In this document: positions 26,795 through 35,782 of the stretch, piece by piece
How the letters are laid out: each line of letters opens with the position of its first letter
Position numbering within the stretch: the first letter of the stretch is position 1
The notes under the pieces: model-generated
The model's input: only the letters and a program-made list of their open reading frames with translations
Database searches by the model: none
What the model was told of the DNA's origin: nothing
Assembly (NCBI RefSeq): GCF_002531825.1
Contig: NZ_NWSX01000003.1
Location: forward strand, 186,001 to 250,000
Direction: 5' to 3'
Origin: Rhizobium sp. J15
GTDB taxonomy: Bacteria > Pseudomonadota > Alphaproteobacteria > Rhizobiales > Rhizobiaceae
Length of the DNA stretch: 64,000 nt
Made by a program: the position numbers and the translations under genes

Positions 26795-26823
26795 CATGTA
26801 GCAAAAGCATTTGGGGTGCACAA
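26795..26823 (-). promoter_or_regulatory. probable tRNA-Leu promoter
   Basis: On the minus strand -35 TTGTGC (26818-26823) and -10 TACATG (26795-26800) stand 17 bases apart, about 36 bases before the tRNA 5' end. This is a reasonable sigma-70-type promoter, called from sequence alone. Confidence 0.4.
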
Positions 26824-26940
26824 GGGCGATATGACAGTTTTTTTCAAAACCTTTCACAGCATTTGAATTGCCGCCCAAACGCGTCCATATAGGTCTTCTG
26901 CCGCCCCTTTTTTTCAGGCATTTCGAGGAGGCGGCAAGGA

Positions 26941-27654
26941 ATGGCCATGCTTCGCACCGATCTCGAATTCTCCATGCTTCCGAAACCCGGCGCCCGTCCG
27001 GTGCGCTGGCGCATTGCCGAGGGACTCGTTCCCTATGAGGAAGCGGTGGAGACGATGGAGCGCGAGGTGGCCGCGATCGCCGATGGCGGCGACGAGCTCG
27101 TCTGGCTCGTCGAGCATCCGCCGCTCTATACCGCCGGCACCAGCGCCGATGCGAGCGATCTCGTTCAGCCGGACCGCTTTCCGGTCTTTGCGACGGGGCG
27201 CGGCGGTGAATATACCTATCATGGACCCGGCCAGCGCGTTGCTTACGTCATGCTCGACCTGAAGCGCAGGCGCCAGGACGTGCGCGCCTTCGTCGCCGCC
27301 CTGGAGGATGTCGTCATCCGCACGCTCGACATGATGAACGTGCGCGGCGAGCGGCGCGAGGATCGCGTCGGCGTCTGGGTGCGCCGCCCTGAGAAGCCGC
27401 TGCTTCCGGATGGCGCCATGGCCGAGGACAAGATCGCCGCCCTCGGAATCAGGTTACGAAAATGGGTGACCTTCCATGGCCTGTCGCTCAACGTCGATCC
27501 CGATCTCGATCATTTCAGCGGCATCGTGCCCTGCGGTATATCCGCCTATGGCGTCACCAGCCTCGTCGATCTCGGCCTGCCCGTCATGATGTCGGATGTC
27601 GATATCCGGCTGCGCGCCGCTTTCGAGGCGGTTTTCGGCGAAACCGTGGCTTGA
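26941..27654 (+). CDS. lipB: octanoyl-[acyl-carrier-protein]:protein octanoyltransferase
   Basis: A 237-residue LipB, which moves octanoyl from ACP onto the lipoyl domains of GcvH and 2-oxoacid dehydrogenases. [12 protein letters not shown] and [17 protein letters not shown] are the family signatures. The catalytic Lys is in [11 protein letters not shown] and the acyl-thioester Cys in [11 protein letters not shown]. The ATG at 26941 follows GGCAAGGA; a second ATG two codons later is possible. It is 55 bases before an EamA transporter gene. Confidence 0.96.
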   Translation: MAMLRTDLEFSMLPKPGARPVRWRIAEGLVPYEEAVETMEREVAAIADGGDELVWLVEHPPLYTAGTSADASDLVQPDRFPVFATGRGGEYTYHGPGQRVAYVMLDLKRRRQDVRAFVAALEDVVIRTLDMMNVRGERREDRVGVWVRRPEKPLLPDGAMAEDKIAALGIRLRKWVTFHGLSLNVDPDLDHFSGIVPCGISAYGVTSLVDLGLPVMMSDVDIRLRAAFEAVFGETVA

Positions 27655-27708
27655 TCTGCTTGGGTTTCCCGTGATTGATGGGGCCGTTCCCCGCAAGAAT
27701 CGGCAGCC

Positions 27709-28635
27709 ATGGCAGAGCATCCAGCCCATCAAAATACCCTGCAGGGCATGGCCATCATGTCCGGCGCCATGCTCGTCCTGCCGATCATGGATGCCATCGC
27801 CAAATATATGGCGACCTTCGAAGCGATGTCGCCGGGCCAGGTCACTTTCTACCGCTTCTTCTTCCAGATCGCCTGTACTGTGCCGATTCTCTTCGCCCTT
27901 TTCGGACGAAAGGCGCTTTCGGCCAAACGGCCGTGGATGAACCTGCTGCGCGGTGTGCTGCATGGCGCGGCGAGCCTGCTGTTCTTCGTCGCCGTCAAAT
28001 ACATGCCGCTTGCCGATGTCTTCGCCATCTATTTCGTCGAGCCCTTCATGCTGACCGCCATGTCGGCGCTGTTTCTCGGGGAGAAGGTCGGCTGGCGGCG
28101 CTGGATGGCGATCGTGGTCGGCTTCGGCGGCGCGATGATCGTGATTCAGCCGAGCTACGAGATTTTCGGCCTGAAGGCACTGCTGCCGGTGGCCTGCGCC
28201 TTTCTGTTCTCGCTCTATCTCTTCCTTAACCGCGCGATCGGCGTCGCCGATTCGCCGCTGACCATGCAGACGATGGCTGGCATCGGCGGAACGGCCTTCA
28301 TGGCCGCGGCCCTGCTCGTCGGAAGCGGTGTCGGCAATGCCGATTTTGCCGTTTCCCTGCCCTCCTCCGCGCTCGGCCTCGTCCTGCTTCTCATCCTCGG
28401 CTCGATCTCGGGCTATGCGCATATCCTGGTCGTTAAGGCCTTCCGGCTCGCGCCGCTGTCGCTGCTTGCGCCGTTCCAGTATTTCGAGATTATCTCGGCG
28501 ACAGTGCTCGGCTATGCCCTGTTCAACGATTTCCCGAATTTCTCCAAATGGATCGGCATTTTCATCATCGTCGCCTCCGGCCTCTTCATCATCTGGCGCG
28601 AGCGGCTGCAGGCGCGATCGTTAAAATCTTCCTGA
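27709..28635 (+). CDS. EamA/DMT family transporter
   Basis: A 308-residue inner-membrane protein with ten predicted hydrophobic helices in two EamA halves (about residues 18-150 and 165-300), the drug/metabolite transporter fold. The FYRFFFQIACTVP segment in helix 2 and EPFMLTAMSALFLGEKV in helix 4 are typical. There is no clue to the substrate. It follows lipB by 55 bases on the same strand. Confidence 0.9.
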   Translation: MAEHPAHQNTLQGMAIMSGAMLVLPIMDAIAKYMATFEAMSPGQVTFYRFFFQIACTVPILFALFGRKALSAKRPWMNLLRGVLHGAASLLFFVAVKYMPLADVFAIYFVEPFMLTAMSALFLGEKVGWRRWMAIVVGFGGAMIVIQPSYEIFGLKALLPVACAFLFSLYLFLNRAIGVADSPLTMQTMAGIGGTAFMAAALLVGSGVGNADFAVSLPSSALGLVLLLILGSISGYAHILVVKAFRLAPLSLLAPFQYFEIISATVLGYALFNDFPNFSKWIGIFIIVASGLFIIWRERLQARSLKSS

Positions 28636-28732
28636 CTTGCGGAAGGGAGGGTTAACTCCCCTTCTTGAGGGATCGTCAATTCGCGGGCGGTAAAACTGTT
28701 GCCGGCTTCATGATGAAGCCTGGAGTTAAAAC

Positions 28733-29437
28733 ATGAGCGAATTCCGTCTCGCTTTTCCGGCCTGTGTCGTGGCCGGCAAGCATCGGCTGACGGCCGAAGA
28801 TATAGTGCTGCTGCGCAAACATGCTTTTCCCGAGGGGATCCGGACATCCCAGGATGTCGTGGCGATGTTGGCGCTCAACAATTCATGTCCTGAAAAATGT
28901 GCCGAGTGGAATGCTTTCTTCGTGGAGCAACTCGCCGGTTTCATCGTCAATCACACCTATCCGCAAGGCTCGCTTGATGAAATCAACGTTGCCTGGATCA
29001 TGCGCATGTTCACGACCGACGGCGTCGTCAACTCGGCGCTGGAGCTCGAGCTCATTCTCCACGTCATGGAGATTTCGGCCGAAGTCCCGGGTGAACTGAG
29101 AGCGCTTGCCCTCGATCAGCTTCGTCTGGCGATCACCGACGGCATCGGCGGTTACCACCTGACGCGCGCCGTCGACCGCAGGAGTATCGCCCGCCAGGAT
29201 GTCGATTTCGCGATGCGCATCTTCAGAAGCATCTCGGCAGGCGGTGTCATCCCCGTCTCGCCGGCCGAATATGGCGTGCTCCAGCAGATCGAGCAGGCGA
29301 CCCTGCCGGGCGCGAATCACCCGCACTGGACCGGCATCATGGCCGCCGTCGAGCTGCGTGATCGTCCCGAGCCGCGGCGCAGCCGCTGGCTGCGCATCGT
29401 CGACGAGGAATCCGTCTCGGCCGCCGCCGTCGCCTGA
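28733..29437 (+). CDS. conserved hypothetical protein
   Basis: A 234-residue soluble protein, mostly alpha-helical by composition, with no signal peptide or membrane helix. Notable parts are NNSCPEKCAEWNAFFVEQLAGF near residue 50 (two Cys three apart), a central helix-rich block and RSISAGGVIPVSPAEYGVL near residue 165. I do not recognise a known domain. The ATG at 28733 follows TGGAG. It sits 98 bases after the transporter and 107 bases before pccA, so a link to propionyl-CoA metabolism is possible but not shown. Confidence 0.7.
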   Translation: MSEFRLAFPACVVAGKHRLTAEDIVLLRKHAFPEGIRTSQDVVAMLALNNSCPEKCAEWNAFFVEQLAGFIVNHTYPQGSLDEINVAWIMRMFTTDGVVNSALELELILHVMEISAEVPGELRALALDQLRLAITDGIGGYHLTRAVDRRSIARQDVDFAMRIFRSISAGGVIPVSPAEYGVLQQIEQATLPGANHPHWTGIMAAVELRDRPEPRRSRWLRIVDEESVSAAAVA

Positions 29438-29544
29438 CCTTCGAAGCGCAATCTGCTGCCTTTGGCGCGCCTGCCTCAAGCCCGATTGTGCGTTCCGGTG
29501 TTTTATGCGTAAAACTTCGGAACGCATTTCTGGGTGGAGTCTCG

Positions 29545-31554
29545 ATGTTCAAGAAAATCCTGATCGCGAATCGCGGCGAGATCGCCTGCCGCGTGATCAA
29601 GACTGCGCGCCGCATGGGTATTTTGACCGTCGCGGTCTATTCGGATGCGGATCGGGATGCCCTGCATGTCGAGATGGCCGACGAGGCCGTTCATATCGGT
29701 CCTGCCGCCGCCGCCGAGAGCTATCTCGTCGCCGAGAAGATCATTGCGGCCTGCAAGGCGACAGGCGCCGAGGCAGTGCATCCCGGTTACGGCTTCCTCT
29801 CCGAGCGCGCCTCCTTTTGCGCCGAGCTGGAAAAGCAGGGAATCACCTTCATCGGCCCGAAGCCGAAGGCCATCATGGCGATGGGCGATAAGATCGAATC
29901 GAAGAAATTCGCCAGTGCCGCCGGCGTTTCCACCGTGCCCGGCCATCTCGGCATCATCGAGGATGCCGCCCACGCCGAAACGATCGCTGGCGAGATCGGC
30001 TATCCCGTCATGATCAAGGCGTCCGCTGGCGGCGGCGGCAAAGGCATGCGCATTGCCTGGAACGAGGCGGAAGTGCGCGACGGTTTCGAGCGCGCCCGCT
30101 CGGAGGCGAAAAGCTCCTTCGGCGACGATCGCGTCTTCATCGAGAAATTCGTCGTTGAGCCGCGTCATATCGAAATCCAGGTGCTGGCCGATGCGCATGG
30201 CAACGTCGTCTATCTCGGCGAACGCGAATGCTCGATCCAGCGGCGAAACCAGAAGGTGGCGGAAGAGGCGCCCTCGCCCTTCCTCGACGAAAAGACCCGC
30301 AAGGCCATGGGCGAACAGTCGGTGGCGCTGGCTAAGGCGGTCGATTACCAGAGCGCCGGCACCGTCGAATTCATCGTCGATCGCGACCGCAACTTCTATT
30401 TCCTCGAAATGAATACCCGCCTGCAGGTCGAGCATCCCGTCACCGAGCTCGTCACCGGCATCGATCTCGTCGAGCAGATGATCCGCGTCGCCGCAGGCGA
30501 GCCCCTTCCCTTCACCCAGAAGGAGATCAGGCTCGACGGCTGGGCGATCGAGAGCCGGCTCTATGCCGAAGATCCTTACCGCAACTTCCTGCCGTCGATC
30601 GGCCGCCTGACGCGCTACCGTCCGCCGGCGGAGGGCAGGACCGGCGATGTCGTCGTTCGCAACGATACCGGCGTCTTCGAAGGCGCCGAGATCTCGATGT
30701 ATTACGATCCGATGATCGCCAAGCTCTGCACCTGGGCGCCGACCCGCAGCGAAGCGATCGATGCCATGGGTCAGGCGCTCGACGGCTTCGTCGTCGATGG
30801 CATCGAGCACAATGTTCCCTTCCTGTCGGCGCTGATGAAACATCCGCGCTGGCGCGAGGGCCGGCTTTCCACAGGCTTCATTGCCGAGGAATATCCCGAC
30901 GGTTTCGCGCCGATGACGCCGGATCGGGACGAAGAGGCCGTGCTTGCGGCAATCGCCCTCTCCGCCTTCCTGATCGAGACGAACCGCCGCGAGCGTTTCG
31001 CCGATCGTCTGCGTGTTGCCTCGGGCGCGCTGCGCGAGGACTGGGTGATCAAGCTCGGGGAAAATTATGTCGCCGCCAAGTTGCTCGACGGTCTCGTCAC
31101 CATCCCCTTCGATATGGAGATGGCGATAGAGGGCGAGCCTTCGGGCGTTGTCACCGATTGGAGACCGGGCGACCCGGTCTGGAGCGGCAAGGTCGGCGGC
31201 GTCGATGTCACCGCGCAGATCCGCCCGGTTTTGAACGGCCTGCGCATTGCCTGGCAGGGGCTTTCGGTTGTCGCCAAGGTCTTTTCGCCGCGCCATGCGG
31301 AGCTCGACAGGCTGATGCCGGTGAAGCTGCCGCCCGACACCTCCAAGCTGCTGCTCTGCCCGATGCCCGGGCTGGTCGTCGCGATCGCGGTTGCCGAGGG
31401 CCAGGAGGTCAAGGCCGGCGAAACGCTCGCCGTCGTCGAGGCGATGAAGATGGAAAATGTGCTGCGCGCCGACCGGGATCTCGTCGTGTCCAGGATCAAC
31501 GCCGCCCCCGGCGAAAGCCTGGCCGTCGATGCCGTGATCATGGAGTTCGCCTGA
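29545..31554 (+). CDS. pccA: propionyl/acetyl-CoA carboxylase alpha subunit (biotin carboxylase + BCCP)
   Basis: A 669-residue alpha subunit that carboxylates biotin with ATP and bicarbonate. The biotin carboxylase domain (1-450) has KILIANRGEIACRV, the GGGGKGMRI ATP-grasp loop and FLEMNTRLQVEHPVTE. A BT-type linker domain covers about 480-590. The C-terminal biotinyl domain carries EAMKMEN, with the biotinylated Lys. The ATG at 29545 follows GGTGGAG. The beta subunit gene is pccB, 2.1 kb away on the other strand. Together they produce methylmalonyl-CoA from propionyl-CoA. Confidence 0.95.
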   Translation: MFKKILIANRGEIACRVIKTARRMGILTVAVYSDADRDALHVEMADEAVHIGPAAAAESYLVAEKIIAACKATGAEAVHPGYGFLSERASFCAELEKQGITFIGPKPKAIMAMGDKIESKKFASAAGVSTVPGHLGIIEDAAHAETIAGEIGYPVMIKASAGGGGKGMRIAWNEAEVRDGFERARSEAKSSFGDDRVFIEKFVVEPRHIEIQVLADAHGNVVYLGERECSIQRRNQKVAEEAPSPFLDEKTRKAMGEQSVALAKAVDYQSAGTVEFIVDRDRNFYFLEMNTRLQVEHPVTELVTGIDLVEQMIRVAAGEPLPFTQKEIRLDGWAIESRLYAEDPYRNFLPSIGRLTRYRPPAEGRTGDVVVRNDTGVFEGAEISMYYDPMIAKLCTWAPTRSEAIDAMGQALDGFVVDGIEHNVPFLSALMKHPRWREGRLSTGFIAEEYPDGFAPMTPDRDEEAVLAAIALSAFLIETNRRERFADRLRVASGALREDWVIKLGENYVAAKLLDGLVTIPFDMEMAIEGEPSGVVTDWRPGDPVWSGKVGGVDVTAQIRPVLNGLRIAWQGLSVVAKVFSPRHAELDRLMPVKLPPDTSKLLLCPMPGLVVAIAVAEGQEVKAGETLAVVEAMKMENVLRADRDLVVSRINAAPGESLAVDAVIMEFA

Positions 31555-31663
31555 GGCAGGGCGGGCCAGCCCGCCACTTCCTCGCTTGAAGTCAGCAGCC
31601 CCGTCGTACATATAACCTCGACCTCGTGCATTCCGGCGAGGCATCCAAGCGTGGTTTCTATTC

Positions 31664-32137
31664 ATGGCTCCGACGACTTACACGACCGACCTCAAGGGTT
31701 TCGATGAGTTCTCCGCGCGGGAACTCTATGATCTCCTGAGAATGCGCGTCGACGTTTTCGTCGTCGAGCAGAACTGCCCGTATCCGGAGCTCGACGGCAA
31801 GGATATCGATGCGTTGCATCTGCGGTTGCTGGAGGGTGGGCAATTGCTGGCCGCGGCGCGGATCCTGAAACCGCGTGAACCGCGGGATGCGTCGAAGATC
31901 GGCCGCGTGGTCGTCTCGCCTGCCCATCGCGGCAAGCGCCTGGGCGACGCGCTGATGAGCGAAGCGATCGCCGTTTGCGAGCGGCTTTATCCGGAAAACC
32001 CCATCGCCTTGTCGGCGCAGGCCCATCTGCGCCGCTTCTACGAATCCTTCGGCTTTATCGGGACATCGCAGGAATATCTGGAAGACGGCATTCCCCATAT
32101 CGATATGGTCCGCCAGCCGGCCGCTCAGCCGGCATGA
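31664..32137 (+). CDS. GNAT family N-acetyltransferase (ElaA-like)
   Basis: A 157-residue acetyltransferase. The N-terminal part ELYDLLRMRVDVFVVEQNCPYPELDGKD is the ElaA hallmark. The acetyl-CoA site is VVVSPAHRGKRLGDALM (motif A). The substrate amine is not known. Spacing to the next gene is 10 bases, so it is likely co-transcribed with the DUF188 gene. Confidence 0.88.
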   Translation: MAPTTYTTDLKGFDEFSARELYDLLRMRVDVFVVEQNCPYPELDGKDIDALHLRLLEGGQLLAAARILKPREPRDASKIGRVVVSPAHRGKRLGDALMSEAIAVCERLYPENPIALSAQAHLRRFYESFGFIGTSQEYLEDGIPHIDMVRQPAAQPA

Positions 32138-32147
32138 GGATATCGCC

Positions 32148-32615
32148 ATGATCTACGTCGATGCCGATGCCTGCCCGGTGAAGCCGGAAGTCCTGAAAGT
32201 CGCGGAGCGCCATGGCCTCGAAGTCACCTTCGTCGCCAATTCCGGCCTGCGGCCTTCGCGCGATCCGATGGTCCATAACGTCATCGTCTCCAACGCCTTC
32301 GATGCCGCCGACAACTGGATTGCCGAGCGCGTCGGCGCGGGCGATGTCGTCGTCACCGCCGATGTGCCGCTCGCCGTGCGCTGTGTTGCCGGCGGCGCCT
32401 TCGTCAGCGGTCCGACCGGGCGCGTCTTCGACGAGACCAATATCGGCATGGCGAGCGCCATGCGCGATCTCGGCGCGCACCTGCGTGAAACCGGCGAGAG
32501 CAAGGGCTACAACGCCGCTTTCAGCCCCAAGGATCGCTCGCGCTTCCTCGAAACCTTCGACCGCCTTTGCCGCCGCGCCAAGAGTCTTTCCAGCGAGGCC
32601 GGCGGGCCGCGATGA
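32148..32615 (+). CDS. YaiI/YqxD (DUF188) family protein
   Basis: A 155-residue soluble protein starting [15 protein letters not shown], the exact family opening with paired Asp. It has further acidic motifs in [11 protein letters not shown] and the FDETNIGMA block. The fold resembles PIN-like nucleases, but activity is unproven. GAGG stands 8 bases before the ATG. It follows the acetyltransferase by 10 bases. Confidence 0.9.
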   Translation: MIYVDADACPVKPEVLKVAERHGLEVTFVANSGLRPSRDPMVHNVIVSNAFDAADNWIAERVGAGDVVVTADVPLAVRCVAGGAFVSGPTGRVFDETNIGMASAMRDLGAHLRETGESKGYNAAFSPKDRSRFLETFDRLCRRAKSLSSEAGGPR

Positions 32616-32703
32616 TGCCCGGCCCTGCAAGGCGCCAGGAAACGGGTGGCATGGCAGCCATGCCGATTCCTACCTTGAAGACGGCCGTCTCCTCGCGCAT
32701 ATA

Positions 32704-32761
32704 GATGCCATCGCAGACGACTGCGGCATCTCAGGATGCAACGTCGCGGGGACGGCCTCGC
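32704..32761 (+). promoter_or_regulatory. guanidine-II (mini-ykkC) riboswitch
   Basis: Two hairpins with the defining ACGR tetraloops stand in tandem. P1 has GCAG-ACGA-CTGC at its top (32713-32724), extended below by GATGC/GCATC. P2 is GCGGGG-ACGG-CCTCGC (32746-32761, one G-U). The linker is 15 bases. The ribosome site AGGAGAGG (32771-32778) follows 9 bases on. The 3' strand of P2 (GCCTC, 32755-32759) could instead pair with GAGGC (32775-32779) across the ribosome site, giving an off state. Guanidine binding to both loops should free it. The downstream gene, a SugE/Gdx exporter, is the classic target. Confidence 0.9.
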
Positions 32762-32781
32762 TCTTTAACAAGGAGAGGCGC

Positions 32782-33096
32782 ATGGCCTGGATTCTGCTTT
32801 TTCTCGCTGGTCTTTTCGAATGTGGCTGGGCAGTCGGTCTTAAATACACCGAAGGCTTCACGCGGCCGTTGCCGACGACGCTGACCGTCATATCCATGGT
32901 GGTGAGCATCGTGCTGCTCGGTCTTGCGGTGAAGCACCTGCCGATCGGCACCGCCTACGCGGTCTGGACCGGCATCGGCACGGTCGGCACGGTGATTCTC
33001 GGCATCTGGCTGCTCGGCGATTCGGCAAGTGTCTCCCGCCTTGCCTGCATCATGCTGATTGTCGCCGGTATCGCCGGTCTCAAGCTTACAGCTTGA
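32782..33096 (+). CDS. sugE: SMR-family guanidinium exporter (SugE/Gdx)
   Basis: A 104-residue small multidrug resistance protein with four membrane helices. The conserved Glu of helix 1 is in [20 protein letters not shown], and the signature [15 protein letters not shown] is in helix 3. The G-W-A-V-G-L-K-Y pattern and FTRPLPT loop are of the SugE/Gdx subtype, which exports guanidinium, rather than the EmrE drug subtype. The guanidine-II riboswitch directly upstream strongly supports this. It works as a dual-topology dimer in the inner membrane. Confidence 0.95.
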   Translation: MAWILLFLAGLFECGWAVGLKYTEGFTRPLPTTLTVISMVVSIVLLGLAVKHLPIGTAYAVWTGIGTVGTVILGIWLLGDSASVSRLACIMLIVAGIAGLKLTA

Positions 33097-33103
33097 TGGG
33101 ATC

Positions 33104-33132
33104 CGAGGGGCGTCACCGACGCCCCTCGTTTT
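33104..33132. terminator. strong bidirectional terminator
   Basis: An 11-bp perfect stem (CGAGGGGCGTC / GACGCCCCTCG, 3-base loop) followed by TTTTA lies between the convergent sugE and doxX genes. Confidence 0.88.
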
Positions 33133-33137
33133 ATCGT

Positions 33138-33530
33138 TCAGGCCGTCTTGCGGTTATCGACGGAAAAAGCGCCGGGACCGGCAAAGAAGAGATAAAGGAA
33201 AACGAAGCAGAACAGGATCGCGGCGTCGCCCTGGTTGACGGCCGGGAAGAAGCTGCTCGGAGCATGCGCCATGAAATAGGCGACCGCCATTTCGCCGGCC
33301 AGCAGGAAAGCGACCGGGCGCGTCAGCAGGCCGACGAGAATTAGAAGGCCGCCGACCAGTTCCAGAAGGGCCGCGAAAATCATCAGCGGCGACAGCGGGC
33401 CTGACATCTGCGAAGCCGGGAAACCGAAAAGCTTCATCGTGCCGTGCTCGATGAACAAGAGCGCGGTGATGATTCTGAGAGCGGCCAGCGCATGGGGGCG
33501 ATAGGCGGAAAGACGCTCGAAACTTGACAT
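33138..33530 (-). CDS. DoxX family membrane protein
   Basis: A 130-residue protein with four hydrophobic segments. The conserved opening RIITALLFIEHGTMKLFGFP and the following FAALLELVGGLLILVGLLTRP match DoxX/YphA-like proteins. Their role is uncertain; some link to redox or thiol homeostasis. AAGGAGAGG precedes the ATG at 33530. It is a single-gene unit ending at a bidirectional terminator. The 159 bases upstream to pccB show no gene. Confidence 0.9.
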   Translation of the reverse strand: MSSFERLSAYRPHALAALRIITALLFIEHGTMKLFGFPASQMSGPLSPLMIFAALLELVGGLLILVGLLTRPVAFLLAGEMAVAYFMAHAPSSFFPAVNQGDAAILFCFVFLYLFFAGPGAFSVDNRKTA

Positions 33531-33689
33531 TAAACCTCTCCTTAAAAGAATAAGAGCCGAGCGTTAGCTTGTCCCCGGTAAGGTTTGAAGACACGGATCA
33601 CTGACGGCCGTTCACTTTTTCGACAGCGGGAAAGACCTGTTCGACAGCAGGTAAACACTTGAGCGGACGGTTTTATTCACCGACAAATG

Positions 33690-35222
33690 TCAAAGCGGGA
33701 TGTTGTCGTGTTTCTTCCAGGGATTGGCGAGATCCTTGTTGCGCAACATCTTCAGGCCGCGCGCCAGCCGCCGCCGGGTCGAATGCGGCATGATCACCTC
33801 ATCAATATAACCGCGCTCGGCCGCGACGAAGGGCGAGAGGAACCGGTCCTCGTACATCTTCGTATGCGCCGCGATCTTTTCCGGATCGGCGATATCCTTG
33901 CGGAAGATGATCTCGACCGCGCCCTTGGCGCCCATGACGGCGATTTGCGCCGTCGGCCAGGCATAATTCAAGTCGCCGCGCAGATGCTTCGACGCCATCA
34001 CGTCATAGGCGCCACCGAAAGCCTTGCGGGTGATGACGGTAAGCTTCGGCACCGTCGCTTCAGCATAGGCGAAGAGCAGCTTGGCGCCATGCTTGATGAG
34101 CCCGCCATATTCCTGCGCTGTGCCGGGCAGGAAGCCCGGCACGTCGACGAAGGTGACGATCGGAATGTTGAAGCAGTCGCAGAAGCGCACGAAACGCGCC
34201 GCCTTGCGCGACGCGTCGCTGTCGAGCACGCCGGCGAGCACCATCGGTTGGTTGGCGACGAAGCCGACCGTCGATCCTTCGATGCGCCCGAAGCCGCAAA
34301 CGATGTTCTTGGCAAAGCTCGCCTGGATCTCGAAAAAATCCCCCTCGTCCGCCACCTTCTGGATCAATTCCTTGATGTCATAGGGTTTGTTGGCGTTGGC
34401 CGGGATCAGCGTGTCAAGCGAATTGTCCGTCTCGGTCACCGACTGGTAACATTCGATTTCCGGCACCGGCGACGTGTTCGACTGCGGCAGGAAATCGATG
34501 AGCCGGCGCACCTGTAGGAGCGTATCGACATCATTGTCATAGGCGCCGTCGGCAATCGACGAGCGTGTCGTATGCACGGTGGCGCCGCCAAGCTCTTCTG
34601 CCGTCACGGTCTCGTTGGTGACGGTCTTCACCACGTCGGGACCGGTGACGAACATGTAGGACGTGTCGCGCACCATGAAGATGAAATCGGTCATGGCAGG
34701 CGAATAGACGTCGCCGCCCGCGCAGGGTCCCATGATGACGGATATCTGCGGAATGACGCCTGAGGCCAGCACATTGCGCTGGAAGACTTCGGCATAGCCG
34801 CCGAGTGCGGCGACACCCTCCTGGATGCGCGCACCGCCGGCGTCGTAGATGCCGATGATCGGCGCACGGTTCTTCAGCGCCATGTCCTGCACCTTGATGA
34901 TCTTCTCGGCATGCGCTTCCGAAAGCGAGCCGCCGAAGACGGTGAAGTCCTTGGCGAAGACGAAGACCGTGCGGCCGTTGACCGTGCCCCAGCCGGTAAC
35001 GACGCCGTCGCCGGCGATACGGCTCTTGTCCATGCCGAAATCGGTGGAGCGATGTTCGACGAACATGTCGAATTCCTCGAAGGAGCCCTCGTCGAGAAAG
35101 AGGTCGATGCGCTCGCGTGCCGTCAGCTTGCCGCGCTTGTGCTGGGCGTCGATGCGCTCCTTGCCGCCGCCGAGGCGGGCGACGCCGCGGCGGCGTTCCA
35201 GTTCTTCGAGAATTTCCTTCAT
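33690..35222 (-). CDS. pccB: propionyl-CoA carboxylase beta subunit (carboxyltransferase)
   Basis: A 510-residue carboxyltransferase that moves the carboxyl from biotin to propionyl-CoA. The acyl-CoA half contains [17 protein letters not shown] and [16 protein letters not shown]. The biotin half contains [14 protein letters not shown] and [15 protein letters not shown]. The length is normal. The ATG at 35222 follows AGGGGAG. The partner alpha subunit lies on the other strand 2.1 kb to the left. A lipoprotein gene precedes it by 35 bases on the same strand. Confidence 0.95.
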   Translation of the reverse strand: MKEILEELERRRGVARLGGGKERIDAQHKRGKLTARERIDLFLDEGSFEEFDMFVEHRSTDFGMDKSRIAGDGVVTGWGTVNGRTVFVFAKDFTVFGGSLSEAHAEKIIKVQDMALKNRAPIIGIYDAGGARIQEGVAALGGYAEVFQRNVLASGVIPQISVIMGPCAGGDVYSPAMTDFIFMVRDTSYMFVTGPDVVKTVTNETVTAEELGGATVHTTRSSIADGAYDNDVDTLLQVRRLIDFLPQSNTSPVPEIECYQSVTETDNSLDTLIPANANKPYDIKELIQKVADEGDFFEIQASFAKNIVCGFGRIEGSTVGFVANQPMVLAGVLDSDASRKAARFVRFCDCFNIPIVTFVDVPGFLPGTAQEYGGLIKHGAKLLFAYAEATVPKLTVITRKAFGGAYDVMASKHLRGDLNYAWPTAQIAVMGAKGAVEIIFRKDIADPEKIAAHTKMYEDRFLSPFVAAERGYIDEVIMPHSTRRRLARGLKMLRNKDLANPWKKHDNIPL

Positions 35223-35257
35223 GCGATCTCCCCTCGCCGCTCCGTGGTCGATGTGGG

Positions 35258-35716
35258 TTAGCGGTTGCGTCCGCTGAGTGAGAAAACCGAGCGAATGCGT
35301 GCGGCGACATCCTCGGCCATGATCTCGTCGGCAAGCTTCGGGTCGGCGGCCATGCTGGTGACGTCGAAGGCGCTGACGGCGATCACCGAGCCGTCTTCGA
35401 CTGAGGCCGCGTCGATGCTGATCGAGGCAACATTGCGGTCTTTCTGAAAGCCGAGCCCCTTCTGGATCGATACCACGCGGATCGTCAGCACCACCCTCGG
35501 CAGCACGGTGTCGCGGACGGTTGCGTTGATTGCGGCATTGACGCGGTCATTGATGCCGGAAAGCAATTCGGCGGGCATGTTCGGGCCCGAGAGAACGACG
35601 GCGCTTCGCACGTCGTAAAGCGGCGCCTCCGGCTTGTTGGCCGAGAGGCTGACGCAGGCCGTGAGCGCAATACAAATGAGTGCGGCCCGGCAGAAACACG
35701 ACCTCAGCCAATTCAT
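35258..35716 (-). CDS. small lipoprotein, function unknown
   Basis: A 152-residue protein with a lipoprotein signal: hydrophobic stretch ending in ALTAC (lipobox, Cys about residue 21). The mature part has a beta-alpha composition with repeated [13 protein letters not shown] and [17 protein letters not shown] strands. No known domain is recognised. The ATG at 35716 (MNWLRSC) is preferred over an in-frame codon at 35731. It lies 35 bases upstream of pccB, probably by chance. Confidence 0.7.
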   Translation of the reverse strand: MNWLRSCFCRAALICIALTACVSLSANKPEAPLYDVRSAVVLSGPNMPAELLSGINDRVNAAINATVRDTVLPRVVLTIRVVSIQKGLGFQKDRNVASISIDAASVEDGSVIAVSAFDVTSMAADPKLADEIMAEDVAARIRSVFSLSGRNR

Positions 35717-35782
35717 TGCAAAATCCCGCACTCCCCATTGGAGTCGCAGATTTCGTCATAATGCCCGGGAAGGCAATATGTT

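Noticed and set aside
32675..32705. TTGAAG ... TATAGA as a promoter for sugE
   Set aside because: Its transcript would start inside the first riboswitch hairpin and destroy it; transcription probably starts further upstream.
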